Part shown: piece after piece, positions 45,421-53,774 of the stretch
Numbering within the stretch: the stretch's first letter is position 1
Layout of the letters: each line of letters begins with the position of its first letter
Assembly: GCA_046296415.1 (NCBI GenBank)
Contig: JBKBLN010000002.1
Location: 806,001 to 870,000, forward strand
Length of the DNA: 64,000 bases
DNA from: CAYNRA01 sp046296415
GTDB taxonomy: Bacteria; Bacteroidota; Bacteroidia; Cytophagales; Spirosomataceae
Direction: 5' to 3'
Translations under genes and position numbers: made by a program
Notes under the pieces: model-generated
Seen by the model: the letters and a program-made list of their open reading frames with translations, nothing else
Database searches by the model: none
What the model was told of the DNA's origin: nothing

Positions 45421-45455
45421 GTAGTGCGTAGCCCCATAGTCCAAACTACCACTAC
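45421..45455 (-). other. Hairpin between rpsK and rpsD
   Basis: Arms GTAGTG(C)GTAG and CTACCACTAC pair over ten bases with one bulged base and a 14-base loop. It lies 17 bases before the rpsD start. Confidence 0.6.
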
Positions 45456-45467
45456 GGAAATTATAAA

Positions 45468-45863
45468 TTAAACTCTTCTTCTTTTAGGAGGACGACAGCC
45501 GTTATGAGGAAGCGGCGTAACGTCAGTAATTGATAAAATATCAATACCTAGGCCCTGCATAGTCCGGATGGCAGACTCGCGACCAGCCCCTGGTCCTTTC
45601 ACAAATACATCTGCTTTGCGCATGCCCGCATCATAAGCCACTTGGCCACAGTTTTGCGCAGCTGTTTGAGCAGCATAAGGTGTATTCTTCTTAGAACCAC
45701 GGAAACCCATTTTACCTGCAGATGCCCAAGAAATAACTTGGCCAGTTGAGTTGGTAACCGAAATGATGATGTTGTTAAAAGTAGCCTTGATGTGAACTTG
45801 GCCAACGGGTTCAACAACTACGACCCGTTTTTTAGCTTTATCTTTCCTTTTAGCTTGTGCCAT
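45468..45863 (-). CDS. rpsK: 30S ribosomal protein S11
   Basis: 131 residues. The core has VHIKATFNNIIISVTNSTGQVISWASAGKMGFRGSKK with conserved ASAG and the C-terminal DVTPLPHNGCRPPKRRRV typical of S11. It lies on the 30S platform near the mRNA Shine-Dalgarno helix. It is in the alpha-operon order S13-S11-S4-alpha. Confidence 0.97.
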   Translation of the reverse strand: MAQAKRKDKAKKRVVVVEPVGQVHIKATFNNIIISVTNSTGQVISWASAGKMGFRGSKKNTPYAAQTAAQNCGQVAYDAGMRKADVFVKGPGAGRESAIRTMQGLGIDILSITDVTPLPHNGCRPPKRRRV

Positions 45864-45889
45864 GGGATGTAAAATATTTGATAATAGGC

Positions 45890-45907
45890 GGAATAGCTAT
45901 CTATTCC
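45890..45907 (-). other. Hairpin between rpsM and rpsK
   Basis: A perfect 7-base stem GGAATAG/CTATTCC with a CTAT loop lies in the 59-base spacer. No T-run follows, so it is not a classical terminator. Confidence 0.6.
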
Positions 45908-45922
45908 CTGATCGACAATGAA

Positions 45923-46297
45923 TTACTTAGTAGCTTTCTTCTTGTTCGCGATAGTCTTACGCTTACCTTTCCGAGTCCGGCTGTTATTTTTAGTCCGCTG
46001 TCCACGTAAAGGCAACCCTTTCCGGTGACGAAGACCTCTGTAACATCCGATATCCATTAAGCGCTTAATGCTTAGCTGAACCTCCGATTTCAAAGAACCT
46101 TCTACTGTGTACTCAGCACTGATGATGGCACGAATAGCATTCGCCTCGTCATCTGACCACTCTCCAGCTTTTTTGTTAGGAGAAATGTTTGCTTTACTCA
46201 AAATTTTCGTAGCAGAGCTACGTCCGATTCCGAAAATGTAGGTCAAGGAAATCTCTCCTCGCTTTCTATCCGGAATATCAACACCTGCAATCCTCAT
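45923..46297 (-). CDS. rpsM: 30S ribosomal protein S13
   Basis: 124 residues starting MRIAGVDIPDRKRGEISLTYIFGIG. The helix-two-turn-helix and the basic tail GLRHRKGLPLRGQRTKNNSR are complete. S13 contacts P-site tRNA and L5 across the subunit bridge. It starts 6 bases after rpmJ, opening the alpha-operon part of the cluster. Confidence 0.97.
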   Translation of the reverse strand: MRIAGVDIPDRKRGEISLTYIFGIGRSSATKILSKANISPNKKAGEWSDDEANAIRAIISAEYTVEGSLKSEVQLSIKRLMDIGCYRGLRHRKGLPLRGQRTKNNSRTRKGKRKTIANKKKATK

Positions 46298-46303
46298 AAT
46301 GAA

Positions 46304-46420
46304 TTAACCTTGTCTTTGTTTAAATTTTGGATTCTTCTTGTTGATGATATAGATCTTTCCATTACGACGGATAATCTTACAATCAACACTACGCTTTTTA
46401 ACTGATGCCCTTACTTTCAT
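46304..46420 (-). CDS. rpmJ: 50S ribosomal protein L36
   Basis: 38 residues: starts MKVRASVKKRSVDCKIIRRN and ends KKNPKFKQRQG, the length and ends of L36. Only one of the usual zinc ligands (Cys14) is present, so this is the zinc-independent form. It lies between infA and rpsM as in most bacteria, 30 bases after infA and 6 bases before rpsM. Confidence 0.95.
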   Translation of the reverse strand: MKVRASVKKRSVDCKIIRRNGKIYIINKKNPKFKQRQG

Positions 46421-46450
46421 ACATATTTAATTTTACAAAATTCTTGGGTA

Positions 46451-46669
46451 TTATTTATAACGGTACACGATACGGGCCTTTGTTAAATCATAAGGAGACA
46501 TTTCCAACTTCACCTTGTCCCCTGGTAAAATCCGAATGTAGTGCATCCTCATTTTACCTGAAATGTGAGCAATGACTTCGTGTTTGTTTTCCAACTCAAC
46601 ACGAAACATGGCATTGGATAAGGCTTCCGTAATGACACCGTCTACTTGTATATTTGCCTGTTTCGCCAT
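46451..46669 (-). CDS. infA: Translation initiation factor IF-1
   Basis: 72 residues, a single OB fold: MAKQANIQVDGVITEALSNAMFRVEL, then HISGKMRMHYIRILPGDKVKLEMSPYDLTKARIVYRYK. It blocks the ribosomal A site during initiation together with IF-2 and IF-3. It follows map by 6 bases and is likely coupled to it. Confidence 0.97.
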   Translation of the reverse strand: MAKQANIQVDGVITEALSNAMFRVELENKHEVIAHISGKMRMHYIRILPGDKVKLEMSPYDLTKARIVYRYK

Positions 46670-46675
46670 AAAAAC

Positions 46676-47482
46676 TTATACTATCAATGATTCTTTTTGT
46701 CTTAAAACCGCTTCAATGGGTGCAAAGGTAGTCAAAATATCTGAACCTTCCTTGGTAATTAATACAGTATGTTCAAAATGAGCCGCTAAGGACCGATCCT
46801 CGGTCCGAATCGTCCAATTATCCGGTTCTTGAACCACGTACCGCTTACCAGCTGTTACCATGGGCTCGATAGCAATTACCATACCCGATTGCAACCGTAC
46901 TCCATTCCCTCGTTTACCATAGTTAGGTACCTCAGGGGCTTCATGCAAGTTTCTTCCTACACCATGCCCTACTAATTCCCGGACAATACCAAAACCTTCC
47001 GATTCACACAAATGCTGAATAGCGTAACTGACATCACCCATGCGCCCTTGCTTCTGAATGGCGGCTATACCTGCGTATAAAGAGGCTTTCGTAATCTTGA
47101 GTAGGTGAACCGCTTCTTTCGAAATTTCTCCCACTCCATAGGTATACGCACTATCGGCATGAAAACCGTTTTTACAAACCCCACCATCAATCGAAACAAT
47201 ATCTCCTTCTTTGATGACACGGGTACTTGGTATACCATGCACAACGACTTCATTCACAGAAATACACAACGTAGCAGGAAAACCATTATACCCCTTGAAG
47301 GACGGGATACCACCGTTATCACGAATATACGTTTCTGCTACAGTATCCAACTGTTTTGTCGTCACACCAGGCTCAAGAATTTTAGCGACTTCTGCGTGGG
47401 CATTGGCCAAAATGAGTCCGTTGGCACGTATGATTTCGACTTGCTCGGAAGTCTTCAATTGAACACTTTTCGTTTGGCCCAT
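46676..47482 (-). CDS. map: Methionine aminopeptidase, type I
   Basis: 268 residues of the pita-bread fold. Metal ligands are visible in SIDGGVCKNGFHADSAYTYGVG (two Asp), GHGVGRNLHEAPEVPNYG (His), MVIAIEPM (Glu) and the last Glu in HFEHTVLITKEG. It trims the initiator Met from new proteins at the tunnel exit. It is 4 bases after secY; adk, often found between them in other bacteria, is absent. Confidence 0.97.
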   Translation of the reverse strand: MGQTKSVQLKTSEQVEIIRANGLILANAHAEVAKILEPGVTTKQLDTVAETYIRDNGGIPSFKGYNGFPATLCISVNEVVVHGIPSTRVIKEGDIVSIDGGVCKNGFHADSAYTYGVGEISKEAVHLLKITKASLYAGIAAIQKQGRMGDVSYAIQHLCESEGFGIVRELVGHGVGRNLHEAPEVPNYGKRGNGVRLQSGMVIAIEPMVTAGKRYVVQEPDNWTIRTEDRSLAAHFEHTVLITKEGSDILTTFAPIEAVLRQKESLIV

Positions 47483-47486
47483 TCGA

Positions 47487-48812
47487 TTAGCTAGTAACTA
47501 CCGAAGTTTGGCGTCCTTGTAAGCGACCTGATTGCATTAAACCCTCATACCGCCGCATCAATAGATAACTTTCAATTTGTTGCAAAGTATCTAGGACAAC
47601 ACCTACTAAAATCAGCAAGGAGGTACCACCAAAGAAAGAAGCAAAAATCTGAGTCATACCAAACAAACTAGCTATGGCCGGAGTGATAGCAATCAGTGCA
47701 AGCAAAACACCTCCTGGGAGTGTAATACGATCCAAAATAGCAGCAATGTAATCAGAAGTTGGTTGTCCAGGTTTAATACCGGGAACAAAACCCCCACCGC
47801 GCTTCATATCATCTGCTATCTGATTCGGATTAATGGAAATGGCCGTGTAAAAAAACGTAAATGCGATGATCAAAAACGCATAAAGTACATTGTATTGCCA
47901 CGAAGTAATATCGCTGAACGTTTGGGCAATGCTTTGGGCTGTATCACTTTTTTCTGCAAACAAAGAAGCTACAAAGGATGGAACAAACATTAAAGCCTGT
48001 CCAAAAATAATGGGCATGACACCTGAAATGTTTAATTTCATGGGTAGATACTGCCGCTGTCCAGTCACGACTTTATTTCCAACAATTTGCTTCGCATATT
48101 GAACAGGAATGCGACGTACAGCTTGTGTGATGGCCACAGCAAAAAGAACCACTAAGAAAAGAGCAACCAATTCTAATACAAAGAAAAGGATTCCACCACT
48201 CGCACCTCTTGCTTGAGCTTCCCCAATGATCGCACCTGGGAAACGAGACACAATACCGATCATAATGATCATGGAAATACCGTTTCCAATTCCCTTTTCG
48301 GTCATTCGCTCCCCTAACCACATGGACATCATAGTACCGGCCACCAACATAATCACCGAAGAGAAGTAATACAACCCTTGGCTTACCATAATTGCTTCAG
48401 TAGGAATGGTCGTTTTAAGGTAGGTAAAACCTTGAGTCAAGGTCACAGCAATGGTTAACCAACGAGTGATTTGATTCAATTTTTTACGTCCAGACTCTCC
48501 TTCCTTTTGCAATTTGGAAAAATAAGGTAATGCAAGACCAAGAAGTTGAATGGCGATGGAAGCAGATATGTAGGGCATAATACCCAAAGCCATGATGGAT
48601 GCATTACTGAAAGCACCACCAACTAGCGTATCCAACAAGCCCAAAAGACCATTCGAAGCAGTTAGATCAGTCAACTTTTCAGGATCAGTACCAGGCAATA
48701 CAATGTAAGACCCGATGCGGAAAACGATGATAATCCATATGGTATTGAGGATTCGCTCACGCAATTCTTCAATGGACCATATATTTTTTAAGGTTGAAAG
48801 CAGTTTATTCAT
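47487..48812 (-). CDS. secY: Preprotein translocase subunit SecY
   Basis: 441 residues with ten membrane helices. Landmarks are the N-terminal amphipathic helix (IWSIEELRERILNTIWII), the plug region after helix 1, GIGNGISMIIMIGIVSR, the cytoplasmic loop VRRIPVQYAKQ, and MKRGGGFVPGIKPGQPT in the C5 loop region. It forms the Sec channel. Two small hairpins precede it in the rplO-secY spacer. Confidence 0.97.
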   Translation of the reverse strand: MNKLLSTLKNIWSIEELRERILNTIWIIIVFRIGSYIVLPGTDPEKLTDLTASNGLLGLLDTLVGGAFSNASIMALGIMPYISASIAIQLLGLALPYFSKLQKEGESGRKKLNQITRWLTIAVTLTQGFTYLKTTIPTEAIMVSQGLYYFSSVIMLVAGTMMSMWLGERMTEKGIGNGISMIIMIGIVSRFPGAIIGEAQARGASGGILFFVLELVALFLVVLFAVAITQAVRRIPVQYAKQIVGNKVVTGQRQYLPMKLNISGVMPIIFGQALMFVPSFVASLFAEKSDTAQSIAQTFSDITSWQYNVLYAFLIIAFTFFYTAISINPNQIADDMKRGGGFVPGIKPGQPTSDYIAAILDRITLPGGVLLALIAITPAIASLFGMTQIFASFFGGTSLLILVGVVLDTLQQIESYLLMRRYEGLMQSGRLQGRQTSVVTS

Positions 48813-48815
48813 TTC

Positions 48816-48853
48816 TTTGAATCGAATTCAAAAGGTAAAGGGTCTTGCGACCC
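48816..48853 (-). other. Two hairpins between rplO and secY
   Basis: A perfect 7-base stem TTTGAAT/ATTCAAA with loop CGA lies at 48816-48832, and GGGTC/GACCC around TTGC lies at 48840-48853. Together they fill the 49-base spacer. Confidence 0.55.
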
Positions 48854-48861
48854 ATTAATAC

Positions 48862-49326
48862 TTATTCCGCAGATACTTTGGTAAATACGGTAGCTGATCC
48901 ACCTGCCTTTTCAATCGCTTCTTTAGCAGAAGCTGAGAAAGCATTTGCAGTTACTTCGAGTTTGGTTGTTAACTCACCACGACCCAAAATTTTCACCAAA
49001 TCAGATTTTCCAATCAATCCATTCTCCTTTAACACATCGAGTGTAATCACAGAAGCTTGAAGAGAGTCGGCTAGTGCTTGGATTGTATCTAGGTTGATAG
49101 CTTTGTATTCAACGCGATTGATGTTGTTGAAACCAAACTTGGGTACACGACGCTGTAAGGGCATTTGACCCCCTTCAAAACCCCGTTTTTGGCTATAACC
49201 AGAACGTGATTTTGCACCTTTGTGACCTCTTTTGGCGGTACCACCACCACCTGAACCTTGTCCTCTACCTAAACGAGTGTTCGTTCTTACTGCACCTGAA
49301 GCAGGTTTTAATGAACTTAAATTCAT
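48862..49326 (-). CDS. rplO: 50S ribosomal protein L15
   Basis: 154 residues. The N-terminal glycine/arginine-rich tail (RLGRGQGSGGGGTAKRGHKGAKSR) reaches into 23S rRNA, followed by the L18e-like globular half (EYKAINLDTIQAL, VTANAFSASAKEAIEKAGG). It sits last before secY, the normal order. Confidence 0.96.
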   Translation of the reverse strand: MNLSSLKPASGAVRTNTRLGRGQGSGGGGTAKRGHKGAKSRSGYSQKRGFEGGQMPLQRRVPKFGFNNINRVEYKAINLDTIQALADSLQASVITLDVLKENGLIGKSDLVKILGRGELTTKLEVTANAFSASAKEAIEKAGGSATVFTKVSAE

Positions 49327-49352
49327 TTTTAAAAAAAATTAAAGTGTACGCA

Positions 49353-49366
49353 GATTCATATGAATC
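49353..49366 (-). other. Palindrome between rpmD and rplO
   Basis: GATTCATATGAATC, a perfect 14-base palindrome forming a 5-base stem, lies in the 56-base spacer. On the minus strand a stretch rich in T follows it before the rplO start. Confidence 0.5.
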
Positions 49367-49382
49367 CACTCGGCATTGCCTA

Positions 49383-49562
49383 TTAGATTTCTTCTACGAC
49401 AATCAGGTGTTGAACCCGATTGATCATACCCTGAATTGGGGCTGTCAATTCTTTTGTAACTGACTTGTTGATTTTACCCAAACCTAAAGCTTGGATCGTC
49501 AACTTTTGTACCTTAGGACGATCGATGGTACTTTTTACTTGCGTAATGCGAACCGTTGCCAT
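49383..49562 (-). CDS. rpmD: 50S ribosomal protein L30
   Basis: 59 residues starting MATVRITQVKSTIDRPKVQK and ending QHLIVVEEI, a complete bacterial L30 of the short type. It binds 23S rRNA domain II/V. It lies between rpsE (24 bases) and rplO (56 bases), the universal spc-operon order. Confidence 0.95.
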   Translation of the reverse strand: MATVRITQVKSTIDRPKVQKLTIQALGLGKINKSVTKELTAPIQGMINRVQHLIVVEEI

Positions 49563-49586
49563 ATCATTAGGGAAGTTACCTTCCGA

Positions 49587-50093
49587 TTAACCGTTGAAAA
49601 CTTTACGAAGGGAAATATTACGTTGTTTAGCCACTTCGTGGGGAGCCTTCATGTTCATAAGAGCATCAAGAGTCGCTTTCACCACGTTGTGTGGGTTGGA
49701 GGAGCCTTTCGACTTCGCCAATACGTTGTGCACACCAGCCGCCTCTAAAACAGCACGCATAGCACCACCGGCGATTACACCCGTACCAGGCGCAGCAGGA
49801 CGTACAAATACAAAACCACCAGAGAATTTACCATGCATTTCGTGAGGTACCGTATCATTGACGATTGGCACTTGCACCAAATTCTTTTTGGCATCCTCGA
49901 TAGCTTTGGAGATTGCATCCGTTACTTCGTTTGCTTTTCCTAAACCTTGCCCTACAACACCTTTACCATCTCCTACCACGACGATGGCAGAAAAGCTGAA
50001 GCGGCGACCACCCTTTACCACTTTGGCAACACGGTTGATGGCGACAACTTTTTCTTTAAGTTCAGATTCGTTATATTTAGTTGCTTTGTTCAT
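49587..50093 (-). CDS. rpsE: 30S ribosomal protein S5
   Basis: 168 residues with the S5 double-stranded RNA-binding domain (NRVAKVVKGGRRFSFSAIVVVGDGKGVVGQGLGKA) and C-terminal GTGVIAGGAMRAVLEAAGVHNVLAKSKGSSNPHNVVKAT. It lines the mRNA entry channel and affects accuracy. Confidence 0.97.
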   Translation of the reverse strand: MNKATKYNESELKEKVVAINRVAKVVKGGRRFSFSAIVVVGDGKGVVGQGLGKANEVTDAISKAIEDAKKNLVQVPIVNDTVPHEMHGKFSGGFVFVRPAAPGTGVIAGGAMRAVLEAAGVHNVLAKSKGSSNPHNVVKATLDALMNMKAPHEVAKQRNISLRKVFNG

Positions 50094-50113
50094 GATCGAG
50101 ATCGTTCGTTAAA

Positions 50114-50461
50114 TTAGAATACTAATCCTCCCTCTCTAGCACCATCAGCCAATGCTTTCACATTGCCATGATATAGGTACCCGTTACGGTCGAATACACA
50201 AGTTGTGATACCGGAAGCTACTGCTTTTTCGGCAATTTTCGCACCCACCGCTTTTGAATTATCCACTTTTACGCCAGTTAATCCAAGCTCGGTAGAGGAG
50301 GCAGCCGCAAGTGTGCGACCAGTCAAATCATCGATCAATTGAGCATAAATTGCTTTATTGGAACGATATACCGTTAATCGTGGACGTACTTGGGTACCTT
50401 TGATTCGGCTCCGAATACGCCACTTGATTTTTTGTCTTCTTTCAGTTTTATTTTGTGCCAT
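50114..50461 (-). CDS. rplR: 50S ribosomal protein L18
   Basis: 115 residues: basic N-terminus (MAQNKTERRQKIKWRIRSRIKGT), RPRLTVYRSNKAIYAQLIDD and C-terminal FDRNGYLYHGNVKALADGAREGGLVF. It binds 5S rRNA with L5. Spacing to rpsE is 20 bases. Confidence 0.97.
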   Translation of the reverse strand: MAQNKTERRQKIKWRIRSRIKGTQVRPRLTVYRSNKAIYAQLIDDLTGRTLAAASSTELGLTGVKVDNSKAVGAKIAEKAVASGITTCVFDRNGYLYHGNVKALADGAREGGLVF

Positions 50462-50493
50462 TGCTTTAAGTCGCTTTACGAATGAAAGTTTAC

Positions 50494-51048
50494 TTATTTT
50501 TTACCAGCCGTTTTACCAGCTTTTCTACGAACCACTTCACCCACAAAGCGAATACCTTTTCCTTTGTATGGTTCTGTCTTACGTAATGATTTCAACTTCG
50601 CGGAAACTAATCCGATCAATTGTTTGTCGATTCCATCCAAAATGATCACAGGGTTTTTCCCTTTTTCCATTTTGGTTTCTACTTTCAATTCGCTTGGCAC
50701 GACAAAATAAATATTGTGCGAATACCCTAACGATAAATCGATGATGTTTCCATTGTTGGAAGCTTTATACCCCACCCCAACAAGTTCTAACTCACGTTTG
50801 TACCCTTCGCTCACACCTTGAACCATGTTTGAGATCAATGAGCGGTATAAACCATGAAGTGCTTTGTGACGCTTTTGTTCAGTCGGACGTTCCACACGTA
50901 GAATACCATCCTCAACAACCACCGACATATCCGGATCAATGTCCTGGGTTAATGTCCCTTTGGGTCCTTTTACTGTCACAACATTTGACTCTACGGACAC
51001 CGAAACACCCGCAGGCAATTGAATAATTTTCTTTCCTATTCTTGACAT
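50494..51048 (-). CDS. rplF: 50S ribosomal protein L6
   Basis: 184 residues, two repeated L6 folds starting MSRIGKKIIQLPAGVSVSVE, with the signature region KMEKGKNPVIILDGIDKQLIGLVSAKLKSLRKTEPYKGKGIRF. It sits near the GTPase centre at the A-site side of the 50S subunit. Confidence 0.97.
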   Translation of the reverse strand: MSRIGKKIIQLPAGVSVSVESNVVTVKGPKGTLTQDIDPDMSVVVEDGILRVERPTEQKRHKALHGLYRSLISNMVQGVSEGYKRELELVGVGYKASNNGNIIDLSLGYSHNIYFVVPSELKVETKMEKGKNPVIILDGIDKQLIGLVSAKLKSLRKTEPYKGKGIRFVGEVVRRKAGKTAGKK

Positions 51049-51094
51049 GATACAGAGTTTAAGGCTTCAGATTTACCCCGAAGCGGTCAACAAA

Positions 51095-51496
51095 TTAATA
51101 TACGTAACACAATACCTCACCACCAACATTTAAAGCACGAGCTTCTTTATCAGTGATAATGCCTTTTGAGGTTGACAAAATAGCAATTCCAAGACCATTT
51201 AATACACGAGGAATAGCATCTACTCCGGCGTATTTCCGTAAACCTGGCTTTGAAGCACGAGTTAGATTAACAATGGCAGATTGCTTGGTTACAGGATTGT
51301 ATTTTAATGCAATTTTAATAGTTCCTTGTGGACCTTCTTCTACAAACTTATAGCTTTGAATGTAGCCTTTATCGTAAAGAACTTTGGTGATTTCCTTCTT
51401 CATGTTGGAAGCAGGAATTTCTACCACGCGGTGTCTAGCCTTGATCGCGTTACGTAGACGCGTCAAATAGTCGGCTATTGGATCGGTTGTTACCAT
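51095..51496 (-). CDS. rpsH: 30S ribosomal protein S8
   Basis: 133 residues: DPIADYLTRLRNAIKARHRVVEIPASN at the start, and C-terminal RVLNGLGIAILSTSKGIITDKEARALNVGGEVLCYVY. S8 binds the central 16S domain; in E. coli it represses the spc operon by binding mRNA. Here the rpsN-rpsH spacer is unusually long (91 bases) and carries both a hairpin and an internal promoter. Confidence 0.97.
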   Translation of the reverse strand: MVTTDPIADYLTRLRNAIKARHRVVEIPASNMKKEITKVLYDKGYIQSYKFVEEGPQGTIKIALKYNPVTKQSAIVNLTRASKPGLRKYAGVDAIPRVLNGLGIAILSTSKGIITDKEARALNVGGEVLCYVY

Positions 51497-51523
51497 AAAA
51501 TAGTGAATTAATATGAAAAAGCA

Positions 51524-51559
51524 CCGATAAAGCAGTATCGAAACGACTTACTTTATCGG
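51524..51559 (-). other. Hairpin in the rpsN-rpsH spacer, possible attenuator
   Basis: Perfect 9-base arms CCGATAAAG and CTTTATCGG with an 18-base loop; on the minus strand it is followed by TGCTTTTT. It may act as a weak terminator or attenuator. It starts where transcription from the internal promoter would begin. Confidence 0.6.
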
Positions 51560-51563
51560 GTTG

Positions 51564-51594
51564 CAAAATTAGAAAAACATTTTGGAATTACCAA
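51564..51594 (-). promoter_or_regulatory. Internal promoter in the spc part of the ribosomal operon
   Basis: On the minus strand, TTG (51594-51592), a 20-base spacer and TAATTTTG (51571-51564) match the Bacteroidota consensus fully. The -33 box lies in the last codons of rpsN. Confidence 0.6.
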
Positions 51595-51857
51595 GAAGAC
51601 TTTGTAACGCCAGGGATAAGGCCAGAGCTTGCCATTTCACGGAAGGTAACCCGGTTGATTCCGAATTTCCGCATATATCCTTTCGGACGCCCGGTTAATT
51701 TACACCGGTTGTGTAACCGAACAGGAGAGGCGTTTTTAGGAAGGGCGTCCAAGCCTTTCCAGTCCCCAGCTTCTTTCAAAGCAGCACGCTTAGTTGCGAA
51801 TTTTGCAACGAGACGTTCTCTTTTTCTTTCTCTAGCTTTGATTGATTCTTTTGCCAT
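51588..51857 (-). CDS. rpsN: 30S ribosomal protein S14
   Basis: 89 residues, the zinc-free form without CXXC pairs: MAKESIKARERKRERLVAKFATKR, then LPKNASPVRLHNRCKLTGRPKGYMRKFGINRVTFREMASSGLIPGVTKSSW. It binds the 30S head. Its 3' end overlaps the -33 part of a promoter for rpsH. Confidence 0.97.
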   Translation of the reverse strand: MAKESIKARERKRERLVAKFATKRAALKEAGDWKGLDALPKNASPVRLHNRCKLTGRPKGYMRKFGINRVTFREMASSGLIPGVTKSSW

Positions 51858-51883
51858 CGCTTTATTGCTTGTTTTTTATCAGA

Positions 51884-52432
51884 TTATTTTTTGTTTGATG
51901 CGAATGGCATACCCATTGCTTTTAGCAATTCATACGCTTCGGCATCCGTTTCAGAGGTTGTAACGAAGGTGATATCCATACCTTGGATTTTATTGATTTT
52001 ATCAATGGAAATCTCAGGGAAGATAATTTGTTCCTTTACACCAAAGGTATAGTTACCCCGGCCATCAAAGCCTTTGTCGGAGATCCCTTGGAAGTCACGA
52101 ACCCGAGGAAGAGCCACTGCGATCAAACGGTCGAGGAATTCGTACATAATTTCACCGCGAAGGGTAACTTTTGCTCCGATGGGCATTCCTTCCCGCAATT
52201 TGAAGTTCGAAACGGCTTTCTTAGCAATGGTAGGAACTGCTTTTTGACCCGTGATGAGTGTTAATTCATCGACGCTGTTGTCAACTAATTTCTTATCGCC
52301 AGTGGCAGCACCAACTCCGCGGTTAACGACAATTTTCGTCAACTTAGGAACCTGCATAGCCGATTTGTAGTTAAACTTTTCTTGTAAGCTTGGAACTACT
52401 TCTTTTTTGTATTTTTCTTTAAGACGAGCCAT
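51884..52432 (-). CDS. rplE: 50S ribosomal protein L5
   Basis: 182 residues from ATG 52432 (MARLKEKYKKEVVPSLQEKF); the TTG three codons earlier is not needed. The core includes NRGVGAATGDKKLVDNSV, GAKVTLRGEIMYEFLDRLIAVALPRVRDFQG and the C-terminal DITFVTTSETDAEAYELLKAMGMPF. It binds 5S rRNA and bridges to S13. Confidence 0.97.
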   Translation of the reverse strand: MARLKEKYKKEVVPSLQEKFNYKSAMQVPKLTKIVVNRGVGAATGDKKLVDNSVDELTLITGQKAVPTIAKKAVSNFKLREGMPIGAKVTLRGEIMYEFLDRLIAVALPRVRDFQGISDKGFDGRGNYTFGVKEQIIFPEISIDKINKIQGMDITFVTTSETDAEAYELLKAMGMPFASNKK

Positions 52433-52476
52433 GATTGTCAAGTGGATTTCCGACCCACTAAACGTTTGAAAATGAA

Positions 52477-52815
52477 TTAAATAAATTTACCAGAACCTTT
52501 CGCGAAACGTTGCAGTTTACCTGCTTCGTTCAATTTGCGTCCAGTACGTGTAGGTTTACCTGTTGCAGGGTCTACCACCATAACATTTGAAATGTGGATA
52601 GTCCCTTCGGTCTCTTTAATTTCGCCTTGAGGGTTTTGGGCAGAAGGCTTGATGTGTTTTTTGATCATATTCACACCCTCTACAATCACGCGTTGTTTTT
52701 CAACAAATACTTTAGTGATTTTCCCTTGTTTGCCTTTGGCATTTCCGGCAATCACTTGCACCGTATCTCCCGAGCGAACGTGAAGTTTAGGTTGCTTATT
52801 GAATTTTCTTTCCAT
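52477..52815 (-). CDS. rplX: 50S ribosomal protein L24
   Basis: 112 residues with the KOW motif (VRSGDTVQVIAGNAKGKQGKITKVF), HIKPSAQNPQGEIKETEGTIHISNVMVVDPATGK after it. It is one of the two assembly initiators of the 50S subunit. A small AGTGG/CCACT inverted repeat at 52441-52459 lies between it and rplE. Confidence 0.97.
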   Translation of the reverse strand: MERKFNKQPKLHVRSGDTVQVIAGNAKGKQGKITKVFVEKQRVIVEGVNMIKKHIKPSAQNPQGEIKETEGTIHISNVMVVDPATGKPTRTGRKLNEAGKLQRFAKGSGKFI

Positions 52816-52858
52816 TGGAATACTTATTAACGATGGTATGTTAAACCTATCAGATGAA

Positions 52859-53227
52859 TTATAGCACTTCAGGCGCTAAAGAAACGATTTTCATGAATTG
52901 CTTCTCCCGCAACTCACGAGCGACCGGTCCAAAGATCCGAGTTCCCCGTGGCTCATCTTGGTTATTCAACAACACCACGGCGTTGTCCTCAAACCGAATG
53001 TAAGAACCATCCTTACGACGCACTTCTTTCTTGGTCCGTACTACGACTGCTTTGGATACCGTTCCTTTCTTCATGTTGGATGAGGAAAGGGCTTGTTTAA
53101 CGGTTACCACTACTTTATCACCGATAGACGCATAGCGCTTTCCTGTACCACCCAAAACTCGGATGACAAGTACTTCTTTGGCTCCGCTGTTATCTGCTAC
53201 ACTAGCTCTTGATTCTTGCTGTAACAT
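52859..53227 (-). CDS. rplN: 50S ribosomal protein L14
   Basis: 122 residues, family length: MLQQESRASVADNSGAKEVLVIRVLGG, then VVRTKKEVRRKDGSYIRFEDNAVVLLNNQDEPRGTRIFGPVARELREKQFMKIVSLAPEVL. It binds near the L19/GTPase side and anchors RsfS. Confidence 0.97.
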   Translation of the reverse strand: MLQQESRASVADNSGAKEVLVIRVLGGTGKRYASIGDKVVVTVKQALSSSNMKKGTVSKAVVVRTKKEVRRKDGSYIRFEDNAVVLLNNQDEPRGTRIFGPVARELREKQFMKIVSLAPEVL

Positions 53228-53291
53228 GTTCTAAAAATTTGATTGATGAGACAAGATGACGAATCACCGGTTGCATCAACGATGTATGAAA

Positions 53292-53546
53292 TTACTTAGC
53301 TTTCTCGATCACTTCCACCAAACGCCACCGTTTGCTTTTCGACAAGGGGCGGGTTTCCATCACACGTACTGTATCGCCCACACCAGCTTCATTGTTCTCG
53401 TCATGGAACATGATTTTCTTGGTTTTGAGCATGAACTTTCCATATTTCGGGTGCTTCACTTTCCGAACAACCTTCAACACGCCGGATTTCTCCATGCCAT
53501 TGCTGGTCACCACCCCGATACGCTCTTTTCTTACATTTCTTTCCAT
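53292..53546 (-). CDS. rpsQ: 30S ribosomal protein S17
   Basis: 84 residues with the OB-fold signature: RKERIGVVTSNGMEKSGVLKVVRKVKHPKYGKFMLKTKKIMFHDENNEAGVGDTVRVMETRPLSKSKRWRLVEVIEKAK. It is needed early in 30S assembly. Confidence 0.97.
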   Translation of the reverse strand: MERNVRKERIGVVTSNGMEKSGVLKVVRKVKHPKYGKFMLKTKKIMFHDENNEAGVGDTVRVMETRPLSKSKRWRLVEVIEKAK

Positions 53547-53573
53547 CTGGAATCTTATTTAATCTCTGTAAAA

Positions 53574-53756
53574 TTATCTGCTGTGCAATTCGGTCAGCAA
53601 TCGAGCAATTTCCTTACGGGATTGAGTGATCCGATTGGGGTTCTCAATTGGCGTGATTGCGTGAGCAAACTTCAATTTTTGTAAACGATCTCTTTCTTCG
53701 GCCAATTGTTGATTCAACTGTTCTACTGAAAGTGACTTTAAATCTGTCTTTTTCAT
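53574..53756 (-). CDS. rpmC: 50S ribosomal protein L29
   Basis: 60 residues, two helices: MKKTDLKSLSVEQLNQQLAEERDRLQKLKFAHAITPIENPNRITQSRKEIARLLTELHSR. It lies beside the tunnel exit next to L23, the docking site for SRP and trigger factor. Confidence 0.96.
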   Translation of the reverse strand: MKKTDLKSLSVEQLNQQLAEERDRLQKLKFAHAITPIENPNRITQSRKEIARLLTELHSR

Positions 53757-53774
53757 TTTCTTACTCTTTATGCC

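Noticed and set aside
44799..46669. A tRNA or other RNA gene among ribosomal genes
   Set aside because: No cloverleaf or CCA-ended sequence was found in the spacers; hairpins there are single stems.
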